Source: Cedecea neteri (GTDB taxonomy: Bacteria > Pseudomonadota > Gammaproteobacteria > Enterobacterales > Enterobacteriaceae). Taken from it: a stretch of 64,000 bases of DNA. The translations under genes and the position numbers were made by a program. Shown in pieces: positions 1 through 9,686 of the stretch; within the stretch, counting starts at the first letter, position 1; each line of letters opens with the position of its first letter. The stretch covers positions 1 through 64,000 of the forward strand of contig NZ_CP009451.1 in NCBI RefSeq assembly GCF_000757825.1, in the 5' to 3' direction. The notes beneath the pieces were generated by a model that did no database searches, had not been told where the DNA came from, and was given only the letters and a program-made list of their open reading frames with translations.

Positions 1-242
1 CATTAAGTCTTATTGAATCTCGAAAGTGTTTTTTACTTAACTCAAAGTAAGCATGATTAAAAAAAGCTAAAAGCTCTCAGCTCTCAGCTCTCAGCTCTCA
101 GCTCTCAGCTCTCAGGGGATCGGGGAGGCGTCTACGGCATTATACCGCCGGCCGATTGATACCGGCCAAAACGCGCCTGTTTATTGATTATCTTCTGGCA
201 GGAAATGCGGGAAACCAGGTCGGTCGCGTAAGGGAAAATGAA
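1..242. other. Left-end non-coding stretch
   Basis: No gene could be supported here. In E. coli the tonB gene ends just beyond yciA, converging on it, but I see no TonB C-terminus in any frame of these bases. The first 70 bases are AT-rich, then a heptamer tandem repeat follows, then GC-rich sequence containing a short inverted repeat of GGCCG/CGGCC around 150-170. The neighbouring genes carry many indels, so a damaged or misassembled contig end is a possible reason for the missing gene. Confidence 0.5.
72..113. repeat. Heptanucleotide tandem repeat, six copies
   Basis: The unit AGCTCTC is repeated six times head to tail without a mismatch, followed by a partial seventh copy (AG). Such short perfect tandem arrays change copy number by slipped-strand mispairing. 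No coding frame crosses it, so an effect on translation is not indicated; it could alter spacing in a promoter or be an assembly artefact of the contig end. Confidence 0.85.
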
Positions 243-263
243 CTGCCCGGCGTAACCGGGCAG
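243..263 (-). terminator. Terminator of the yciCBA operon
   Basis: An 8-bp perfect stem (CTGCCCGG/CCGGGCAG) with a five-base loop lies just past the yciA stop. On the minus strand it is followed by a T-rich tract, so it reads as a rho-independent terminator for yciA. Confidence 0.7.
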
Positions 264-271
264 GAGAGTTA

Positions 272-663
272 CTAGGCTTGAGGTATGGCGCGAGGTTTGC
301 CCGCTTATCCACGGCGACGTATAAAAAATGGCCTCGGTGGCTTTGTAGCGCTGGCCGATAGGCTCGGAAGAGACCTTTTTCACCCCACACTTCCACATTG
401 ATGGTGATGGACGTTGTGCCGCGCTTAACGCAGCGCGCGTAGCAGCAGACCACGTCGCCCACCGCCACCGGCTTCAGGAAAGGTCATCCCGTCCACGCGC
501 ACGGTGACAACGCGGCCGTGGGCAATTTCTTTGGCCTGGATGGCACCGCCCATGTCCATTTGAGCCATCAGCCAGCCGCCAAAAATATCGCCGTTGGCGT
601 TAGTATCCGCGGCATTGCCAGGGTACGCAGGACTAATTCACCTTGCGGTAATTCGTTCGACAT
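272..663 (-). pseudogene. yciA: Acyl-CoA thioester hydrolase YciA, frameshifted copy
   Basis: YciA is a cytoplasmic hotdog-fold thioesterase that hydrolyses a broad range of acyl-CoAs. Pieces spread over the three minus frames join into one protein of about 130 residues, the usual length: it starts MSNELPQGELVLRTLAMP, continues through the NGDIFGGWL motif with the catalytic Asp, and ends KPRAIPQA. About five one-base indels (near 300, 335, 390, 484 and 613) break the frame, mostly in runs of G, C or T. The ATG overlaps the yciB stop as TAATG, so the two are translationally coupled. Because all flanking genes show the same kind of damage, sequencing error is more likely than true decay. Identity of the gene is secure; its functional state is not. 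Confidence 0.85.
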
Positions 664-1199
664 TACTTCTCTTCCTGCGGCATATGACGATAGATATACA
701 CCCCACTCAGCAGGGTGAATACCAGCGTGAGGGCGGTGAGTCCGAAGACTTTAAAGTTAATCCAGATACTTTCCGGGAGCCAGAACGCCACGTAAATATT
801 CAGCAAACCGCAGGCGATGAAGAACAGCGCCCAGGCGATGTTAAGGCGAAACCCAGACCACCGTAGGGAGTGAGATCTCTTTGCCCAGCATGCTCTGAAT
901 CAGCAGCTTGTTCATGCCGAACTGCATAAACAGCAGCGCGGCGGCAAACAGCCCGTAAATCAGCGTCACTTTCCACTTAATGAATTCCGCGTTGTGGAAG
1001 TAAAGCGTCAGGCCACCAAACACGGCAACCATCACAAAGGTGACCAGCGTGGTTTTTTCCAGCTTGCGGTATTTGATCCAGCTGTAAACCAGCGCGAGGG
1101 CGGTGGCGATGATCAGCGCCCAGGTGCCAACAAAAATGTCGTACATTTGTAGAAAGCAAAGAAGACAATCAGGGGCAGGAAGTCGAGAAACTGCTTCAT
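663..1199 (-). pseudogene. yciB: Inner-membrane septation protein YciB, frameshifted copy
   Basis: YciB (IspZ/YciB family) is a polytopic inner-membrane protein of about 179 residues linked to cell division and envelope synthesis. The reconstructed product begins [18 protein letters not shown] and shows five or so hydrophobic segments, with the family motifs [11 protein letters not shown] and [11 protein letters not shown]. Two one-base indels are visible: one A missing in the AAAA run near 1150, and one T too many near 853. Restoring both gives about 178 residues, the expected size. The stop codon overlaps the yciA start. The gene order yciC-yciB-yciA is the one known in E. coli. Likely intact in the real genome. 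Confidence 0.85.
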
Positions 1200-1219
1200 A
1201 ATCTGTTCCGTAAAGAGGT

Positions 1220-1249
1220 GGCTCCTGACTATAACTCGCGTCAGGAGCC
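1220..1249 (-). other. Intercistronic hairpin yciC-yciB
   Basis: A perfect 9-bp inverted repeat (GGCTCCTGA/TCAGGAGCC) with a 12-base loop lies between the yciC stop and the yciB start. It is not followed by a T tract on the minus strand, so it is more probably an mRNA-stabilising or attenuating structure inside the operon than a full terminator. Confidence 0.55.
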
Positions 1250-1256
1250 GGGAAGG

Positions 1257-1999
1257 TTATTGACGTATCAACATGTACAGGCGGAATAAGTAGATAAGCA
1301 GTACGGCCGAAATCAGGTTGCTTATGGTGTTTGCTATCACTGCCCCAACTTCTGGCGACAGTGCGGCAAAGCTTGAGGCCAGCAGCAGTAACGCCGTTTT
1401 TGCCGCCAGCCACGCGACGACCGCCGGGGCGACAAGGCGCATGTTTGACCAGACCAAACGCAGGCTGCTGCGCATGGAGCGCGGAAATGCCCGTTTTACC
1501 TGCACCAGCATTACCGGAGCGAGGGAAAGCAGGATGGCCAGCAGCACGCCAGGCACCACGACGAGCATAATGCCGATTTGCACCAGCAGCGTGGTCAGGA
1601 AGATCAGAATGAACATTTTTGGCAGCACCGGCGCCGAGGCACCAATCGCGCGCAGGGCGCTGACGCGCTGGCCTGCAGAGACGATTGCATCAGCACCATC
1701 ATGCTGGCTGCCAGAATGGCGTTGCCAATCAGGCCTGAAAACGTTGAGGCAGCAGACGCTTTCAGTAACACTTGCTGCTGCTCCAGCGACATATTCTGCA
1801 CCAAATCAAACAACCCAACGCTACCCGCCAGGTTATCTCCCTCACTCAAAATCGCCATTTGTTCTTCGCTGGGCGAGAACGCACGGCCAATAATCACCGA
1901 AATTAAGGCGCAAAGTAACGCAATCAGCAATATGGTAATGAACTGATTACGAAAAAAATTTCCCGTGTCACGGTATACCGAACCCGCCGTGATAGACAT
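1257..1999 (-). pseudogene. yciC: Inner-membrane protein YciC (UPF0259), one frameshift
   Basis: YciC is a polytopic inner-membrane protein of unknown function. Two minus-strand pieces in different frames join to about 247 residues, the E. coli length: the N-terminal part begins [16 protein letters not shown] and the C-terminal part ends RLYMLIRQ. At least five hydrophobic segments are seen. The frame is broken by one missing base near 1685 (in the codon after LMQ). It is the first gene of yciCBA and its start faces ompW across a 327-base gap. Function is not known from sequence. Confidence 0.85.
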
Positions 2000-2326
2000 G
2001 CACTCTCCTTGGTGTTGCTAGCGGTTATCAATCTGCGGGCAATTGTACCCTGGATGCAGGCGTCGTGGCACCACAAAGACTTTCTCTAAGCGGTTGAATA
2101 GCGTCGATTAGCCTGCAGGTTGTACAGATATGACAGAAATTTACGAAAACTGATAATTCAATAAAATTGATCTGGTTTCGCTTTGTTGTTTTCATGTCGT
2201 CACTAAAAATTAATCCAGATCATTGAATGTTAAATTAGAAGGCAAAGTGTGATCGGTGTTAGATCACTTTGTACTTCTTTCTGAGTATATTCAGCCCGCT
2301 GTTAAAAACCATAACAAGGAAGGGCT
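2000..2326. other. Divergent intergenic region yciC / ompW
   Basis: This 327-base AT-rich gap must hold the promoters of yciCBA (leftward) and ompW (rightward). I see no clear -10/-35 pair. The most visible element is the inverted repeat at 2244-2270. A Shine-Dalgarno sequence AAGGAAGG precedes the ompW ATG. Confidence 0.5.
2244..2270. promoter_or_regulatory. Inverted repeat upstream of ompW
   Basis: AAAGTGTGATC and GATCACTTT form an inverted repeat with a TG insertion in the left arm and a 7-base spacer, ending 57 bases before the ompW ATG. The half-sites resemble those of CRP/FNR-type proteins, but the spacing of TGTGA to TCACT is 11 rather than 6, so a normal CRP site is not supported. 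It may be an operator for another regulator. Confidence 0.4.
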
Positions 2327-2959
2327 ATGAAAAAAACTCACTCTGGCATTACTGGCGATGGGGTGTCTGTCCGGTGCGGCTTCGGCGCATCAGGCGGGGG
2401 AATTCTTTATGCGTGCGGGTACCGCGACGGTTCGACCAACCGCCGGTTCGGACGACGTGCTCAAGATGGGGAGTTTTAAGGTTGATAACAATACCCAACT
2501 GGGGCTGACCTTTGACTACATGGTCACCGACAACATCGGTATTGAACTGCTGGCAGCCACGCCGTTCCGCCACAAGGTTGGGCTTGGGCCAACCGGCGAC
2601 CTGGCGACCGTGCATCAGTTGCCGCCGACGCTGATGGCGCAGTGGTATTTTGGCGATGGGGTAGCAAAGTGCGTCCTTATGTGGGCGTCGGCGTGAACTA
2701 CACGACTTTCTTTGATGCAAGCTTCAACGACACCGGCAAAAGCGCGGGTCTGAGCGATCTGAAAGTGAAAGATTCCTGGGGGGCGGCAGGCCAGGTCGGG
2801 CTGGATTATATGGTGAATGACGACTGGCTGCTGAACATGTCCGTCTGGTATATGGACATCGACACTACGGTGAAATTTAAAGCCGCGGGTGAGCAGCAAA
2901 GTATTAAGACGCGCATTGACCCGTGGGTATTTATGTTCTCCGCAGGTTACCGCTTCTAA
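2327..2959 (+). pseudogene. ompW: Outer-membrane protein OmpW, two frameshifts
   Basis: OmpW is an eight-stranded outer-membrane beta-barrel of about 210 residues that forms a hydrophobic channel; it is also a colicin receptor in E. coli. The joined product has a signal peptide ending ASA before HQAGEFFMRAG, the conserved TLMAQWYFGD, YVGVGVNYTTFF, KDSWGAAGQVGLDY and SVWYMDIDT segments, and the C-terminal aromatic SAGYRF typical of barrels. One A too many in the poly-A just after the ATG, and one G missing in the G run near 2659, disrupt the frame; together they cancel, so total length is normal (210 residues). Probably intact in the organism. Confidence 0.88.
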
Positions 2960-2962
2960 GAA

Positions 2963-2988
2963 AAAAGGCCGGGTCTCCCCGGCCTTTT
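2963..2988. terminator. Bidirectional terminator ompW / trp operon
   Basis: AAAAGGCCGGG and CCCGGCCTTTT form a strong hairpin flanked by A and T runs on both strands. It lies between the ompW stop (2957-2959) and the trpA stop (2994-2996), so it can end both convergent transcription units. Confidence 0.9.
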
Positions 2989-2993
2989 ACCGA

Positions 2994-3794
2994 TCAACCG
3001 CGAGTCGCGGCTTTCATATTCTGTACAAAGACCTTCAGTTCGCTGAGCATCACCTCTGGCTGTGCCAGATTCTTCTCAATGATTTTCACCACCGCAGAGC
3101 CTGAAATTGCCCCCGCGCGCCAGCGGAAATCGCATCGCGAACCTGAGAAGGTTCAGAAATACCAAAACCTTGCAGAGGTGGCGCGGCATGATACTCGCCC
3201 AGTTTCTCAATCAGATGGTTAAGAGGCAGCTGAGCACGAGTTTCAGTGCCGGTAACCCCTGCGCGGGAAAGCAGGTAAGTATACCCCGGCCGTGGACGAA
3301 ATTCACGCAGCAGCGCATCGTCGGCGTTGGCGGACAGATGAAGATAGGCGCTACACCGTGGCGCATGGCGGCGTTACGGAACTCGCTGACTCTTCAACCG
3401 GTACGTCGGCTACCAGTACCGAATCCACGCCCACTTTGGCACACCAGCGCGTAAAACTCGTCGATACCGCGGTTAAAAACACAGGTTGGCATACATCAGC
3501 AGGCCAATCGGATTTCGGGTACTTTTGGCGGATCGCGGGCGAGCATTTCAAAGCACTGAGTTGGCGTCACGTCAGAGGCGAAGGCACGCAGCGCTGCGCC
3601 CTGAATCGTTGGACCATCCGCCAGCGGATCGGAGAACGGAATACCCAGCTCCAGCGCATCCGCCCCGCCTTCAATCAGCGCGTCGATGATTTTCAGCGAA
3701 AGCTCCGGTTCGGGTCGCCCAGCGTCACAAAGGGAACGAATGCGCCTTCCTTGCGGGCCTGCAGCTGTTCAAACAGATGATGATAACGTTCCAT
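2994..3794 (-). pseudogene. trpA: Tryptophan synthase alpha chain TrpA, frameshifted copy
   Basis: TrpA cleaves indole-3-glycerol phosphate to indole and glyceraldehyde-3-phosphate; indole is channelled to TrpB in the alpha2-beta2 complex. The gene is recognisable from [19 protein letters not shown] to the C-terminal [11 protein letters not shown], with GDPN, YANLVFNRGID, DVPVEES and [11 protein letters not shown] segments all present in order. About seven one-base indels scatter it over three frames (for example near 3705, 3530, 3500, 3430, 3385, 3327 and 3115). Total length (801 bases, about 267 codons) fits the usual 268 residues. The ATG overlaps the trpB stop as TAATG. Probably a functional gene seen through poor sequence. 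Confidence 0.88.
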
Positions 3795-4986
3795 TACATT
3801 TCCCCCTCGTGCTTTCAGAATATCGTGGACGGTGAAGATGTCTTTGTCGCCGCGGCCAGAGAGGTTCACTACCAACAGCTGTTCTTTTTCAGGATTCTCG
3901 CGGATCATTTTCAAGGCATGGGCGAGGGCGTGGGAAGACTCCAGCGCAGGAATAAATGCCTTCGCTGCGGCACAGCGTTTTAAAGGCGTCCAGCGCTTCG
4001 TCATCGGTAATGGACACGTAATCGGCGCGCCCGGTGCTGTTCAGATAAGCGTGCTGTGGCCCAACGGACGGGAAGTCGAGCCCGGCAGAGATAGAGTAAG
4101 ACTCTTCAATCTGGCCTTCGTCGGTCTGCATCATCGGCGACTTCATGCCGAAGTAAATGCCCACGCGGCCGTGCTTCAACGGCGCACCGTGTTCGCCGGT
4201 TTCGATCCCGTGCCCGGCAGGTTCGACGCCAATCAGGCCCACGCTGGTTTCGTCGATAAAGTCGGCAAACATGCGATGGCGTTGGCGCCGCCGCCACGCA
4301 GGCGATCACCGCGTCAGGCAGGCGGCCTTCTTTCTCCAGAATCTGCGCTTTGGTTTCTTCACCGATCATGCCGCTGGAACTCACGGACGATGGTTGGAAC
4401 GGGTGCGGGCCGGCGGCAGTGCCGAGCATGTAGTGCGCGTGTCATAGCTTGCAGACCAGTCCGCGCAGCGCCTCGTTACAGGCATCTTTCAGGGTGGATG
4501 AACCGCTGTGTACCGGAATCACTTCGGCACCCATCAGGCGCATGCGGAAGACGTTTGGCGACTGGCGCTCAACGTCTTTGGCCCCCATATAGATGCGGCA
4601 TTTCAGGCCGAGCAGGGCGCTGGCGAGCGCAGAGGCTACGCCGTGCTGACCCGCGCCGGTTTCGGCGATGATCTCGGTTTTACCCCATGCGTTTGGCGAG
4701 CAGGGCCTGGCCCAGTACCTGGTTAGTTTTGTGCGCGCCGCCGTGCAGCAGATCTTCACGCTTGAGGTACAGCGTAGTGTTGGTGCCTGCCGTCAGGTTA
4801 CGGCATTTCGTCAGGGCTGTTGGGCGCCCCGGCGTAGTTTTTCAGCAGGTCGGTAAACTCGGCCTGGAACTCCGCATCGCTTTGCGCCGCCACGAAAGCT
4901 TCTTCAAGCTGGCGCAGGGCAGGCATCAGGATCTGCGGCACATACATGCCGCCAAATTCACCAAAATAAGGGTTCAGTAAAGTCAT
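3794..4986 (-). pseudogene. trpB: Tryptophan synthase beta chain TrpB, frameshifted copy
   Basis: TrpB is the PLP enzyme that condenses indole with serine to tryptophan. The start [20 protein letters not shown] is clear, and downstream fragments in other frames give the [14 protein letters not shown], [10 protein letters not shown] and [20 protein letters not shown] segments in the correct order. Several one-base indels break the frame (for example one near 4799 and one G too many near 3806, just before the stop). The 1193-base span matches a 397-residue protein less one base. After correction the gene ends in TAATG with trpA. It follows trpC after 12 bases, as in other enteric trp operons. 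Confidence 0.88.
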
Positions 4987-4998
4987 GGTATCTCTTCC

Positions 4999-6362
4999 TT
5001 AGTAAGCCCGCCAGGGTCTGAAAGACCGCAGCCAGCTTGTTAGCATCTTTTATTCCCGGCGCGCTTTCCACGCCGGAGTTGAAATCCAGTCCCGCGCAGC
5101 CGGCTTTTGCCGCTTCCACGCAGTTATCCGCTCCGAGGCCGCCCGCCAGAATCACGTTTTCCAGCTTTTGTCCGGCTAACAGTCGCCAGTCAAAGCTTTG
5201 CCCGGTGCCGCCCTGGCCGTTATCGAACACGTACTTATCCACGTGTTGTAGATTGCGCTCGGGCAGCGTGTCAGCCACGCTCAATGCTTTCCAGATCTGT
5301 GTATTCGCCGGCAGCAGGGCTCGTAGCTCAGTAATGTAATCCTGGTTTCAGCGCCGTGGAGGCTGAACCGCACTGAGCGAGAATTTCTCTGCTTTCGCCA
5401 CGACTTCCGCTACCGGCGTGTTTCTGAAAACGCCCACGTAGCGAAGCGAGGCGGCGGCAATCACCGCTGCGGCTTTATCATCGGTGACAAAGCGAGGTGA
5501 AGCAGGCACGAAGATCAGACCACCGTAAATAGCTCCGGCTTCCTGAGCTGCACGAGCATCTTCGCCACGCGTAAGGCCGCAGACTTTGTTCTCCCCAAAC
5601 AGCACGCGGCCGTACCGCAGCGTTCAGGTCATCTTCACTCATCAGCGCAGAGCCAATCAGGAAGCCGTTCGCGTAGTGGCTAAGCTCGCGAACCTGAGCG
5701 TAATTATTGATGCCAGATTCACTGATAACCGTCACGCCGTGGGTCAGGCGCGGCGCCAGCTGCCGGGTGCGATCCAGATCGATGGACAGGTCGCGCAGGT
5801 CGCGGTTGTTGATGCCGACGACTTTGGCGCCGAGCGTGATAGCACGCTCCAGCTCTTCTTCGTTGCTCACTTCGGTCAGCACGCCCATATTCAGGCTGTG
5901 GGCAACCGCGGCCAGTTGGCGATACTGTTCGTCGTCCAGCACCGAGAGCATCAGCAGGCAAGCATCTGCCTGGTAAAAACGCGCCAGATGAATCTGATAG
6001 GCGTCGATAATAAAGTCTTTGCACAGCACCGGCTGGCTGACAATCCCGCTGACGACAGGCAGAAAATCAAAGCTGCCCTGGAAGTATTTCTCGTCGGTCA
6101 GCACCGATATCGCAGAAGCATAATGCTTATAAACGCCTGCAATTCGGGCCGGATCGAAATCGTCGCGGATAACCCCTTTAGACGGGGACGCTTTTTTGCA
6201 CTCAAGAATGAAGACGGTGCGGGCCCCCTGCAGCGCGTGATAGAAGTTGCGCGTGGCTGGCACTATCTCATTCTGGAAGCTCGCCAGCGGCTGCTGCTGT
6301 TTGCGGGCTTCGACCCACAGCGCTTTGTCAGCCACGATGCGGTTTAATACGGTCTCCTGCAT
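4999..6362 (-). pseudogene. trpC: Bifunctional TrpC(F): indole-glycerol-phosphate synthase / PRA isomerase, frameshifted in the 3' half
   Basis: This is the fused enteric enzyme. Residues 1 to about 256 are indole-3-glycerol-phosphate synthase and are intact, with the CKKASPSKG, VLTDEKYFQG, LLMLSVL, NNRDL and ESGI segments; the remaining about 195 residues are phosphoribosylanthranilate isomerase (KVCGLTRGEDA, YGGLIF, LAGGLGADN, LDFNSGVE). One-base indels near 5610, 5350-5290 and 5020 break the second domain. The indel near 5610 is the last one found in the window. The span of 1364 bases is close to 453 codons. Its ATG lies four bases after the trpGD stop, so the two are coupled. Confidence 0.88.
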
Positions 6363-6366
6363 TGCC

Positions 6367-7962
6367 TTATCCTCTCCCCGCGAGCGCGGTCACGCGGTCG
6401 TATGCCGCACCGCTACGTAATACATCCAGCACTTTCTGTGCGTTAGCTTTCAGGTCTTCATGGCCGTGCAGTCGCATCAGCATGGCCACGTTTGCCGCGA
6501 CGGCAGACTCGTGCGCTGTCTCACCTTTACCTTGTAGCAGGCGGGTCAGAATGTCACGGTTTTCTTCCGGCGTGCCGCCCGCCAGCGCTTCCTGGTGGTA
6601 GGCAGGCAGGTCGAAATCGGCGGCGGTCAGCTGGTAGCTTTTGATTTCGCCGTGGTTCAGTTCGGCAACCAGCGTTGGCGCGTGAAGCGAAACTTCATCC
6701 ATGCCGCCGCTGTGAACAACTGCCGCGCGTTTGTAGCCGAGGACGCGCAGTGTTTCAGCAATCGGCAGTACCAGCTCAGGGCTGTAAACACCGATCAGCG
6801 CCAGCGGCGGGTGTGCCGGGTTAATCAGCGGGCCTAACACGTTGAACAGGGTGCGCGTTTTCAGCTGCTGGCGAACCGGCATCGCGTGGCGGAAACCCGT
6901 GTGATACTTAGGCGCAAACAGGAAGCAGACGCCCAGCTCGTCCAGCGCTTTGCGGGAAGCGTCGGCATTCATTTCAAGGTTGATGCCAAATGCTGCCAGC
7001 AGGTCGGATGAACCGGACTTGCTGGACACGCTGCGGTTACCGTGTTTGGCGACCTTAAGCCCTACCGCTGCGGCGACAAAGGCGCTGGCGGTGGAGATAT
7101 TAATGCTGTTGCTGCCGTCGCCGCCGGTACCGACGATGTCGGCAAACTCGTAACTCGGGCTTGGGAACGGCGCGGCGTGTTCGAGCAGGGCGGATGCGGC
7201 CCCGGCGATTTCGTTCGGATGTTCACCGCGCACCTTCATGCTGACCAGCGCGGCCGCCAGCTGTTCTGGCTTCAACTCACCGCGAACGATGGCGGAAAAC
7301 AGCTGGTGGCTCTCTTCGCGGCTCAGGGTTTGTGCCTGATAAAGTTTGTCGAGGATCGGCTGCAGCGTATTGGCCTGCTTCAGCTTGAGCAGCGCCCAGT
7401 CGAGCGTCTGCTCAAGCAGGCGAGCCCCGTGGCTGGTCAGGATGGATTCCGGATGGAACTGGAAGCCAACAACCCGGTCAGCTTCATGACGAACCGCCAT
7501 CACCATGCCCTCGAAATGCGCGTTGATGGTCAGCCCGGCAGGAATATTGCTGCCAACCAGCGAGTGGTAACGCGCCACCGGCAGCGGGTTAGGCAGCCCG
7601 GCAAACATCGCTTCGCCGTCGTGGGAAATAGAAGACGCTTTACCGTGCAGGATTTCTCCGGCCTGGCCTACGTAGCCGCCGTAAGCTTCAACGATGGCCT
7701 GGTGGCCCAGGCAGATACCGATAATCGGCAGCTTGCCGCGCATGCGGGTCAGCAATTCAGGCATACAGCCCGCTTCGCTTGGCGCTCCTGGGCCAGGTGA
7801 AAGCATCAGTACCGGGTTATCCATGGTGGCCAGGCGTTCAATCAAGGTCTGCGCCGGAACATGGTTACGGTAAATCACCACGTTGTGGCCGCTCGCGCGG
7901 AGCTGATCTGCCAGGTTATAGGTGAATGAGTCGATATTATCGAGCAGCAGAATGTCAGCCAT
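6367..7962 (-). CDS. trpD: Bifunctional TrpGD: anthranilate synthase glutaminase / anthranilate phosphoribosyltransferase
   Basis: The 531-residue fusion has an N-terminal class I glutamine amidotransferase (about 1-195) with the catalytic Cys84 in GICLGHQ and the His-Glu pair in QFHPES, which supplies ammonia to TrpE. The C-terminal part (about 200-531) is anthranilate phosphoribosyltransferase, with the PRPP-binding [14 protein letters not shown] and [13 protein letters not shown] motifs. Length equals that of E. coli TrpD. The ATG overlaps the trpE stop as TAATG, which secures equal synthesis of the two anthranilate synthase subunits. The first gene of the operon, read from its 3' side, that is free of indels apart from trpE. 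Confidence 0.97.
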   Translation of the reverse strand: MADILLLDNIDSFTYNLADQLRASGHNVVIYRNHVPAQTLIERLATMDNPVLMLSPGPGAPSEAGCMPELLTRMRGKLPIIGICLGHQAIVEAYGGYVGQAGEILHGKASSISHDGEAMFAGLPNPLPVARYHSLVGSNIPAGLTINAHFEGMVMAVRHEADRVVGFQFHPESILTSHGARLLEQTLDWALLKLKQANTLQPILDKLYQAQTLSREESHQLFSAIVRGELKPEQLAAALVSMKVRGEHPNEIAGAASALLEHAAPFPSPSYEFADIVGTGGDGSNSINISTASAFVAAAVGLKVAKHGNRSVSSKSGSSDLLAAFGINLEMNADASRKALDELGVCFLFAPKYHTGFRHAMPVRQQLKTRTLFNVLGPLINPAHPPLALIGVYSPELVLPIAETLRVLGYKRAAVVHSGGMDEVSLHAPTLVAELNHGEIKSYQLTAADFDLPAYHQEALAGGTPEENRDILTRLLQGKGETAHESAVAANVAMLMRLHGHEDLKANAQKVLDVLRSGAAYDRVTALAGRG

Positions 7963-9524
7963 TAGAAAGTCTCCTTCGCGTGATGCGCTGTAGCAATGGC
8001 GCGCAAAACGGCGCGGGCTTTGTTGCGGGTTTCGTCGGCTTCTGACTGCGGGTCTGAATCCAGGACAACGCCGGCCCCAGCCTGAACAGTGGCGATCCCG
8101 TCTTCAACATAGGCAGAGCGGATAACGATGCAGGTGTCGAGGTCGCCGTGGGCGGTGAAATAACCCACCGCGCCACCGTAGCTGCCGCGACGCACGCCTT
8201 CGGCACCGGCTATCAGCTGCATGGCACGCACTTTAGGTGCGCCGCTCAGGGTGCCCATATTCATGCAGGCGCGATAGGCGTGCAGCACGTCCAGGTCATG
8301 ACGCAGCTCGCCAACAACGCGCGACACCAGGTGCATCACGAAGGAGTAGCGGTCGACTTTGGTTAAATCAGCCACGTAGCGGCTGCCCGGCGTACAGATG
8401 CGGGCCAGGTCGTTACGCGCCAGGTCAACCAACATCAGGTGTTCAGAGAGTTCTTTGTGATCGGTGCGCATTTCCAGCTCGATGCGGCTGTCTAAATCAC
8501 GGTCCAGCGAACCGTCCGCGCGGCGACCGCGAGGCCGGGTACCGGCAATCGGGTAGATCTCAATCTGGCGGTTCGTCGCATCGTATTTCAGCGAGCTTTC
8601 CGGAGAAGCCCCGAACAGCGTGAAATCGTTATCCTGCATAAAGAACATGTACGGGCTTGGGTTGCTCTTCTTCAGCGTCTGATAGGCGGCCAGCGGCGAC
8701 GGGCAGGGCAGCGAGAAGCGGCGGGACGGCACCACCTGGAAGATTTCGCCGATGCGAATAGCTTTTTGCATCTGGCGGACAACCGCGCCGAATTCTTCAT
8801 CGCTCTGGTTAACGTCGCAGCTCATGTGTTCGACTTTCTGTACCGGCAGCTCGGCTGGCTGCTCGCTAATTTGCTGGCGAAGCTGTTCGGTACGTTTTAT
8901 CAGGCGCTGTTTTTCGCTTTCTGACGGCGTAAAGAGGCTGGCCTGAATGCGGGTCTGCTTTTTCTGGTGATCGATAGTCAATAATGTCTCGGCCAGGTAG
9001 AAGCAGTAATCCGGGCAGCGGTTGTCCTGTTTCAGCTGCGGCAGATCTTCAAAGCCGGCCACCAGGTCATAAGCGAACAGGCCGCCGAAGAACATCGCGT
9101 TACGTTCGTCAGCAGGCACGCTCACCAGTTCCTGCATGATGCGGAAAGCGTCAAAGACCGACAGCGAACACAGGCGCGCGTCTTCATCTAATAACGAGCT
9201 GACGCCCGGAAAGCGCAAGATACGGCCATCGGGGAAGTGTTCATTTTCGACCCCAGCCGGTAAGGCTGCGTCCAGCAGCGGCAGTAAAGAGGCGCCGTTC
9301 GCTGACAGAGCCTGTAAAGTGACGGTGTCACCCAACGCCGTAATGCGCATGGCGCTGTCTACCAGCAGCAGGCTTTTTAAATCGTTTTTGCTGTCGATGT
9401 CGGCGGACTCCAGCAGCAGCGTCGCAGGGCGTGCGCCGCACAGCTGGTGGAAAAGGGCCGTTGGGTTTTCACGGTAGGCAGCTTCGCTGCTCAGGAGTTC
9501 AAGTGCTGGTTTTTGTGTTTGCAT
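7962..9524 (-). CDS. trpE: Anthranilate synthase component I TrpE
   Basis: TrpE converts chorismate and ammonia (from TrpGD) to anthranilate, the committed and feedback-inhibited step of tryptophan synthesis. The 520-residue product begins [20 protein letters not shown]; an ATG four codons upstream is also in frame, but the chosen start matches the E. coli length exactly. The N-terminal tryptophan-binding [10 protein letters not shown] segment and the C-terminal chorismate-binding domain with IAGTRPRGR, [18 protein letters not shown] and [16 protein letters not shown] motifs are all present. First structural gene of the operon, preceded by the attenuator. Confidence 0.97.
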   Translation of the reverse strand: MQTQKPALELLSSEAAYRENPTALFHQLCGARPATLLLESADIDSKNDLKSLLLVDSAMRITALGDTVTLQALSANGASLLPLLDAALPAGVENEHFPDGRILRFPGVSSLLDEDARLCSLSVFDAFRIMQELVSVPADERNAMFFGGLFAYDLVAGFEDLPQLKQDNRCPDYCFYLAETLLTIDHQKKQTRIQASLFTPSESEKQRLIKRTEQLRQQISEQPAELPVQKVEHMSCDVNQSDEEFGAVVRQMQKAIRIGEIFQVVPSRRFSLPCPSPLAAYQTLKKSNPSPYMFFMQDNDFTLFGASPESSLKYDATNRQIEIYPIAGTRPRGRRADGSLDRDLDSRIELEMRTDHKELSEHLMLVDLARNDLARICTPGSRYVADLTKVDRYSFVMHLVSRVVGELRHDLDVLHAYRACMNMGTLSGAPKVRAMQLIAGAEGVRRGSYGGAVGYFTAHGDLDTCIVIRSAYVEDGIATVQAGAGVVLDSDPQSEADETRNKARAVLRAIATAHHAKETF

Positions 9525-9545
9525 GTCAGTTCTCAAATTTTGTTC

Positions 9546-9572
9546 AAAAAAAAGCCCGCATCGTTGGCGGGC
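9546..9572 (-). terminator. trp attenuator (3:4 terminator)
   Basis: On the minus strand GCCCGC and GCGGGC form a stem with a 7-base loop followed by eight T residues. It lies between trpL and trpE, where the classical attenuator sits. The segment GATACCAGGCCCGCC just upstream can pair alternatively to form the antiterminator when ribosomes stall at the trpL Trp codons. Confidence 0.93.
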
Positions 9573-9619
9573 CTGGTATCTGCGCTGTTAAACAGCGTAC
9601 GCGATCGCACCGCCCGAGT

Positions 9620-9664
9620 TCAGGGAGTACGCCACCAACCGTGCAGGGAATTCATCGCTTTCAT
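9620..9664 (-). CDS. trpL: trp operon leader peptide TrpL
   Basis: A 14-codon reading frame, MKAMNSLHGWWRTP, preceded by TATCTGA and followed by the attenuator. It carries two adjacent Trp codons, the sensor of charged tRNA-Trp, at residues 10-11 as in E. coli (which has [14 protein letters not shown]). Translation through the Trp codons favours the terminator; stalling favours the antiterminator. No function of the peptide itself is expected. Confidence 0.93.
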   Translation of the reverse strand: MKAMNSLHGWWRTP

Positions 9665-9686
9665 TTCAGATACCTCGTTATGTGAA

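Noticed and set aside
72..115. Possible CRISPR array at the heptamer repeats
   Set aside because: The repeats are 7 bases long and directly adjacent, without spacers, and no cas gene is near.
2244..2270. CRP site upstream of ompW
   Set aside because: The distance between the TGTGA and TCAC half-sites is 11 bases, not the 6 needed for CRP or the 4 for FNR.
3832..4671. 279-codon open frame on the plus strand
   Set aside because: It is antisense to trpB/trpA, of Arg-rich low-complexity composition, lacks a ribosome-binding site and shows no family pattern.
5586..6347. 253-codon open frame on the plus strand
   Set aside because: Shadow of trpC on the opposite strand; the minus-strand protein is clearly TrpC.
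2994..6362. True loss of tryptophan synthesis by gene decay
   Set aside because: Indels have the signature of sequencing error, extend into unrelated genes, and stop sharply near 5.61 kb, while trpE, trpGD and the regulatory leader are perfect.
7042..7800. 252-codon open frame on the plus strand
   Set aside because: Antisense to the intact trpGD gene; no recognisable protein.
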